From RGDT01 sp964630925 (GTDB lineage: Bacteria; Planctomycetota; Planctomycetia; Gemmatales; Gemmataceae), in NCBI GenBank assembly GCA_964630925.1, contig CAZVZK010000006.1, positions 62,001 through 126,000 of the forward strand: a stretch of 64,000 nt of DNA, read 5' to 3'. A program made the position numbers and the translations under genes. The stretch's first letter is position 1. Every line of letters starts with the position of its first letter. This document shows, one piece after another, positions 59,838 through 64,000 of the stretch. Below the pieces are notes generated by a model, which saw only the letters and a list, made by a program, of their open reading frames with translations, had not been told where the DNA came from and did no database searches.

Positions 59838-61082
59838 TCACTCCTTCTCGCGTGACACGCGCCAGATCCGGTCGCCGGTGTCGTCGGCGACGAGCAGCGA
59901 GCCGTCCGCCAGAAACGCCACCCCCACCGGCCGGCCGTACACCTCCCTGTCGTTGGCCATGAACCCCGTCAGGAAGTCCTCCGGCTCGCCGGCCGGCTTG
60001 CCGTCCTTGAACGGCACGAAGGCCACCCGGTAGCCGACGAATGACGACCGGTTCCACGAGCCGCGCTGGCCGATGAAGGCGCCGCCGTGATACCTCTCGC
60101 CGAACGCCTTCGACGTGCAGAACGCCAGCCCGAGGGACGCGGTGTGCGATCCGAGCGCCAGGTCGGGCACGAGCGACTTCTTCGCGAGGTCGGGGCGCTC
60201 GCCCTTGCGGCGTGGGTCCTCGTTGGCGCCGAAGTAGTACCACGGCCAGCCGTAGAACCCGCCGTCCTTGACCGACGTGATGTAATCCGGGACCAGCTCG
60301 TCGCCCAGCTCGTCGCGCTCGTTCACCGCCGTCCACAGCTTGCCCGTCCTCGGCTCCCACGCCAGGCCGACGGGGTTGCGCAGCCCCGAGGCGAAGACGC
60401 GCAGCCCCGTGCCGTCCGGCTCCATCTGGAGGACGTTGGCGCGCAGCAGCTCGTTGGCGATGCCGTTCTCGGCGACGTTACTCCCCGACCCGACGGTGAC
60501 GTAGAGCTTCTCCTGCTTCGCGTCGAAGAGGAGGTTCCGCGTCCAGTGGTTGTTGTACCCGCCCGCCGGCAGCGGCGTGATCAGGACCGGCTTCGCGTCG
60601 ATCCGCGTGTCGCCCTCCTTGTACGGGAACGACAGGACCGCGTCGGTGACGCCCACGTACAGCCTTTCGCCGCGCACCGCCATGCCGAACGGCTGGCTCA
60701 GCCCCGTCAGCAGGACGTGCTTCTTACCGTCCTTGAAGTACGAGACCCGGTTGGGCGAGCCGTCGCGGACGGTCTTGGAGGCCTTCAGGCCGGCGAGCTT
60801 CTTGGGGTCGGCCTTCTTGGGCGGCAGGGTGCGGGCCTCGGACACCAACACACCCCCGCCGGGCAGCGGGTGGAACCAGCGCGGGCTCTCCACGTCGGCG
60901 GAATACAGCGACACCGTGAACCCCCTCGGCGCCTTCGGCCTCCGCCCCTCGGGCCAGCCGATCGCCTTGGGGTGCTTGACGGCGGAGGGCGTGTCGAACG
61001 GCTTCGGCAGCTTCGGCGGCCTGGGGTCGTCGGCCAGCACGAGGGCGAGCGGGAGGAACGCGAGCAGGGGGAGGGTGCGCAT
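59838..61082 (-). CDS. exported sorbosone/glucose dehydrogenase-like propeller
   Basis: A 414-residue protein with a signal peptide (residues 1-18). The rest is a six-bladed propeller of the soluble quinoprotein glucose dehydrogenase or L-sorbosone dehydrogenase type (VLLTGLSQPFGMAVRGERLYVGVTDAVLSFPY, NNHWTRNLLFDAKQEKLYVTVGSGSNVAENG, RVFASGLRNPVGLAWEP, DGGFYGWPWYY, and the final GVAFLADGSLLVADDTGDRIWRV). It probably oxidises a sugar in the periplasm with PQQ, but cofactor residues cannot be checked by eye. It converges with the GlmU-like gene, leaving 4 bp. Confidence 0.87.
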   Translation of the reverse strand: MRTLPLLAFLPLALVLADDPRPPKLPKPFDTPSAVKHPKAIGWPEGRRPKAPRGFTVSLYSADVESPRWFHPLPGGGVLVSEARTLPPKKADPKKLAGLKASKTVRDGSPNRVSYFKDGKKHVLLTGLSQPFGMAVRGERLYVGVTDAVLSFPYKEGDTRIDAKPVLITPLPAGGYNNHWTRNLLFDAKQEKLYVTVGSGSNVAENGIANELLRANVLQMEPDGTGLRVFASGLRNPVGLAWEPRTGKLWTAVNERDELGDELVPDYITSVKDGGFYGWPWYYFGANEDPRRKGERPDLAKKSLVPDLALGSHTASLGLAFCTSKAFGERYHGGAFIGQRGSWNRSSFVGYRVAFVPFKDGKPAGEPEDFLTGFMANDREVYGRPVGVAFLADGSLLVADDTGDRIWRVSREKE

Positions 61083-61178
61083 GAAGAGGCCCGGTGGGTG
61101 GAAGAATCCACCCGCCGGGCTGCAAATGCCATTCCTCGGCGGCAAGCGGGCGGTGTCACGGGCGCGACGGCGGCCAGG

Positions 61179-61844
61179 TCACTCGACGATGACCTCGACA
61201 TCCGAGCCGATGGGCAGCAGGAGCCTCTTGAGGAGGTTCTTCACCTGGTCGCGGCCGGCGCGGACGGCGTCGGGCAGGCGCTTCTCGGCCTCGGCGCGGG
61301 CGGCGGGGCGGTAGTCCTCGCGGCGCAGCTTGCGTTCCAGGTTGGCCTTGGCGGCGCCGTTGAACCAGAAGTAGCGCACCCCCGTGTAGCGCGGGGTGGA
61401 CACCGACTCCTCGTCGAGGCGTGGCGACACGTTGCCGACGATCACCGGCGGCAGCTTGACGCGGAGGATCTTGCGGGCCGCCTCCCACTTGAGGCTCTCG
61501 GGGCCCATCGTCTTGAGGTCGACGATGTATTCCACGTCGGCGGGCATCGACAGCTCCATCTCGATGGAGCCGAGCCGGCCCGGTGACCTGTCCGTGACGG
61601 TCACGTCGAGGCGTGCGGTGTGGACGCGGAGCTGGAGCTGTGGGATGAGGTCCTTGACCCTGGCGCGGACCTCGGGCGTGGTGTTGCCGGGGCCGAGGTC
61701 GTCGAGGAGGGCGAGCACGTCGGCCCAGGGGAGCTTGGAGGCGACCTTGAGGACGACCTCGACGGTGGACGGCGAGGCCGCACGCGCCGGCGGGGCCGGG
61801 AGGAGGAGGGTGAAGGCGATGACGAGCGTCAGGGTGCGGAACAT
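61179..61844 (-). CDS. exported DUF4230-like protein
   Basis: A 221-residue protein with a signal peptide (MFRTLTLVIAFTLLLPAPPARA). Residues about 80-150 read as beta-strands (EMELSMPADVEYIVDLKTM...ILRVKLPPVIVGNVSPRLDEESV), resembling DUF4230 proteins, in which a charged N-terminal helix is followed by this pattern and a C-terminal helix (RKLRREDYRPAARAEAEKRLPDAVRAGRDQVKNLLKRLL). No activity is known for the family. It lies 96 bp upstream of the sorbosone dehydrogenase-like gene on the same strand. Confidence 0.65.
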   Translation of the reverse strand: MFRTLTLVIAFTLLLPAPPARAASPSTVEVVLKVASKLPWADVLALLDDLGPGNTTPEVRARVKDLIPQLQLRVHTARLDVTVTDRSPGRLGSIEMELSMPADVEYIVDLKTMGPESLKWEAARKILRVKLPPVIVGNVSPRLDEESVSTPRYTGVRYFWFNGAAKANLERKLRREDYRPAARAEAEKRLPDAVRAGRDQVKNLLKRLLLPIGSDVEVIVE

Positions 61845-61971
61845 GGCAAGCGTCCCCTCGGCGGCCGGATGCCATCATCCTCTGATGTGTGCGCGGCGCG
61901 CCTACTGAATACTACGCCCGCCGCCCCGACGGATTGCACGGAAAATCCGGCACGGCCGGAAGAGAAGGAAG

Positions 61972-62110
61972 AAGAGCTGTCCACGGATCGCACGGATCAA
62001 ACGGATCGGAACCAAAGCAACAAGCAAGGAGGCAAGAGGCGCGATGCCCACTGCCTGCCTCTTGTCTTTGTTCTGATCCGTTTGATCCGTGCGATCCGTG
62101 GACAGCTCTT
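61972..62110. repeat. ATCCGTG-type inverted repeat (copy 2), 36-bp perfect arms
   Basis: The arms 61972-62007 and 62075-62110 are exact reverse complements over 36 bp. The loop (62008-62074) can extend the stem imperfectly (GGAACCAAAGC... with ...TCTTTGTTC). Its units match those at 17528-17652. It lies in the 61845-62274 interval between two minus-strand genes; I see no gene there. A further small GTACGGG/CCCGTAC hairpin occurs at 62175-62198. Confidence 0.92.
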
Positions 62111-62274
62111 CTCATCTTCCGCTTAAAAGAGAAGACACCGGGACCGCCCCGTTGTCCCAGCCTGGGCGGCCCCGGTACGGGATCACTCGACCCCGTACGG
62201 CAGAGCTTAATGCAGCCCGCCGGCATGGTCAAGGGTACAGTGGACAAAATCATCGCGCCTTGTGCCGATGAGCG

Positions 62275-63639
62275 TCAAAGAGTCGGTTTGTAACGCCCCT
62301 CCGCCTCCGCGGCCCGGATGCCGGCCGGCGTCGGCCCCTCCTGCGCGGGGGCGGCCGTGGGGGCGGCGGCCGGCTCGTACTTCCGCACCAGCGGCATCAC
62401 CGGTAGCATCAGCAGCAACAGGCCGGCGCCGGCGACGTAAGGCAGCATGTGCGTCGCCGTCGCGAAGTAGAGCGACAGGCCCATCACCGGGCCGAGGATG
62501 CGCGCCATCGCGCTGATCGACTGATTCACGCCCAGGATCTCGCCCTGCCGCGCCGGGTCCGCCCGCCGGCTGATCAACGACTGCGCCGACGGCGTGAGGA
62601 ACGCGAAGCCGACCACCGCGAGGGTCAGCGCCCCCAGTTGCGTCCCCAGCAGCGTGCCCCAGTCGGCCCACCCGGCGGACTTGGCGTAACTGACGCCGCC
62701 CAGCGCCAGCACGCCGAGGCCCATGAGGACGATGCCGATGGTCATGAAGGACGCCTCGTCGAGGCGTTTGGCGAGGCGGCGGTAGAGGACGCCCTGGGCC
62801 AGCAGCAGCACGAAGCCGACGTAGGCGAAGATGTAGAAGTTGTTCCGCTCGCTCAGGGCGAGGGCGTCCTTGTTGAGCTGGGCCAGCGTCACCTCGAAGC
62901 TGGCGAAGCCGAGCGTGGCCAGGAAGAAGACGAGCATGACCGGGGCGAGGGCCATGTTGCCGATCGCCTCGCGGAACGCCGCCACGTTGAGCCAGGTCTT
63001 CTCCAGGGTCGGGGCCGCCTGGAAGTCGCGGGTCTCCGGCATGAGGATGATGCCGAGGATGAGGCTGACGAGCGAGAGGCCGGCGGCGGCGTAGCCGATG
63101 GCCCCGCGCGTGTCGGGGAAGAGGGTGAGGGCGCCGGCCCCCAGGATGGGGCCGAGGGTGAAGCCGATGCCGAAGGCCGCCCCGATGAGGGCCATGCCGG
63201 TCTTGCGCTCCTCCGGCGGGGTGCAGTCGGCGATGACCGCCTGGGCGGTCGAGATCGTCGCCCCGGCGATGCCCGCCCCGGCCCGCGCCACGAAGAGGAG
63301 GACGATGGCCGTGAACGCCTGTTCGGAGGGGAGGCCCGAGGCGTGGCCGAAGAGGGCGTAGAACACCACGGAGCCGGCGAGGCCGATGAGGAGGATGGGC
63401 CGGCGTCCGACGCGGTCGGAGACGCGCCCCCAGACGGGGGCGAAGACGAACTGCATGAGCGAGAAGACGGCCATCAGGCAGCCGATGACGGCGCCGCCGG
63501 CGCCGCCCTCGGGGTTGCCTGGGAAGAGGGCGGCGATGTACTCGCGCCCGAACAGCGGCAGGAGGGGCAGCACCAGGCCGAAGCCCAGCAGGTCGATGAC
63601 GACGACGAGGAACACGATGGCGAGAGCGGAGCGCTTCAT
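62275..63639 (-). CDS. MFS transporter, TetA-like
   Basis: A 454-residue major facilitator protein with about 12 membrane segments. Signature segments include DLLGFGLVLPLLPLFGREYI, WGRVSDRVGRRPILLIGLAGS (the loop 2-3 motif) and ISTAQAVIADCTPPEERKTGMALIGAAFGIGFTLGPILGAGAL. These match the TetA/drug-efflux-like group, also common in planctomycetes without known drug roles. The C-terminal tail is rich in Ala and Pro. It is divergent from the HAD hydrolase gene, with about 140 bp between the starts. Confidence 0.88.
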   Translation of the reverse strand: MKRSALAIVFLVVVIDLLGFGLVLPLLPLFGREYIAALFPGNPEGGAGGAVIGCLMAVFSLMQFVFAPVWGRVSDRVGRRPILLIGLAGSVVFYALFGHASGLPSEQAFTAIVLLFVARAGAGIAGATISTAQAVIADCTPPEERKTGMALIGAAFGIGFTLGPILGAGALTLFPDTRGAIGYAAAGLSLVSLILGIILMPETRDFQAAPTLEKTWLNVAAFREAIGNMALAPVMLVFFLATLGFASFEVTLAQLNKDALALSERNNFYIFAYVGFVLLLAQGVLYRRLAKRLDEASFMTIGIVLMGLGVLALGGVSYAKSAGWADWGTLLGTQLGALTLAVVGFAFLTPSAQSLISRRADPARQGEILGVNQSISAMARILGPVMGLSLYFATATHMLPYVAGAGLLLLMLPVMPLVRKYEPAAAPTAAPAQEGPTPAGIRAAEAEGRYKPTL

Positions 63640-63780
63640 GAAGCGGGTTCACCAGGAGGGCAGGCAGGCAGAGGACAGGATAGGGGCGGCGGGCGCCGTT
63701 GGAGCGTACGGACGCCGCCGGGCGCGGACAATGCCCCACCAGCACCGTATCATCCCCTCGCCCGCCTTCGGGATGAGATC

Positions 63781-64000
63781 ATGACCCGCGCCGCGATCTG
63801 GGACATGGACGGCACCCTCGTCGATACCGCCGAGCAGCACTTCGCCGCCTGGGTGGTCACCTGCGCCGCCCTCGGCAGGGGGTTCACACGCGACGAGTTC
63901 CACGCCACCTTCGGGCGACGCAACCCCGAGATCCTCCCCACCCTCTTCCCGGACCGATTCTCCCCGCTTGAGCTACAGAAGATCGGCGATGACAAGGAGC
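63781..64000 (+). CDS. HAD-family hydrolase (3' end outside window)
   Basis: The frame begins at the ATG at 63781 and is open to the window end; 73 codons are visible. It starts TRAAIWDMDGTLVDTAEQHF, the DxDGT motif (nucleophile Asp and acid/base Asp) of the haloacid dehalogenase superfamily, followed by a helical cap (FAAWVVTCAALGRGFTRDEFHATFGRRNPEIL) like that of beta-phosphoglucomutase-type phosphatases. It is divergent from the MFS gene. The specific substrate cannot be inferred from this part. Confidence 0.85.
   Translation, partial: MTRAAIWDMDGTLVDTAEQHFAAWVVTCAALGRGFTRDEFHATFGRRNPEILPTLFPDRFSPLELQKIGDDKE

Overview
The window is very GC-rich chromosomal DNA, coding on both strands, and it looks like a member of the Planctomycetota close to Gemmataceae. 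The reasons are the gene families: a TIGR02996-domain protein, a DUF1559 pseudopilin-like protein, a DUF1501 Tat-exported protein, a PVC-type haem-binding CxxCH propeller/HEAT protein, a TIGR03067-like lipoprotein, an LEPLEDR-type N-terminus, two ECF sigma factor/Ser-Thr kinase pairs, and kinases with C-terminal WD40-like or Cache-like sensor parts. I saw no rRNA, tRNA, CRISPR array, transposase or phage gene. About 56 genes, gene fragments or remnants are called.

Layout. 1-3.6 kb: a truncated NAD kinase-like gene, an SPFH protein and an ECF/Cbi-type transporter pair (CbiQ, CbiO), all minus. 3.7-8.7 kb: lactate permease, a small secreted protein, a decayed WD40-like pseudogene, an overlapping small-protein/TIGR02996 pair and alanine dehydrogenase. 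8.8-14.3 kb: exported proteins (LEPLEDR protein, FG-GAP/VCBS repeat protein, papain-like protease). 14.3-21.5 kb: a sensor kinase, an NlpC/P60-like protein and a sigma factor-kinase operon. 21.6-33 kb: leuS, selO, DUF1501 protein, LRR membrane protein, NatA-type ATPase overlapping an HTTM-domain protein, a membrane protein. 33-36 kb: rplM-rpsI with an unusual S9, a terminator, a HEPN-type gene pair and an orphan amino-acid-type ATPase. 36-43 kb: DUF4058, WxxGxW and AraC-Ogt proteins, and a second sigma factor-kinase operon.

43.2-47.6 kb holds the most interesting cluster. A cupin, an APC permease fused in frame to a DmmA-like zinc-ribbon domain, a flavin/2Fe-2S reductase (DmmB-like) and a DUF3445 haem oxidative N-demethylase (DmmC-like) are tightly packed or overlapping. 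Together they look like an uptake-plus-oxidation module for a methylated or small amine. A Dcu-type dicarboxylate carrier follows. 49-64 kb carries a polyprenol-mannose synthase-like enzyme, PVC cytochrome proteins, a DUF1559 protein, a TIM-barrel isomerase, an AlkB homologue, an alternative GlmU-type enzyme, a sorbosone dehydrogenase-like propeller, an MFS transporter and the start of a HAD hydrolase.

The intergenic spaces are notable. At least eight contain long inverted repeats with arms of about 18-36 bp. Some belong to recognisable sequence families (ATCCGTG-type at 17.5 and 62.0 kb; GGCCGGGGTCGG-type at 35.9 and 47.6 kb), and a direct-repeat family (GCGTCAGCGCC) recurs at 9.0 and 16.3 kb.
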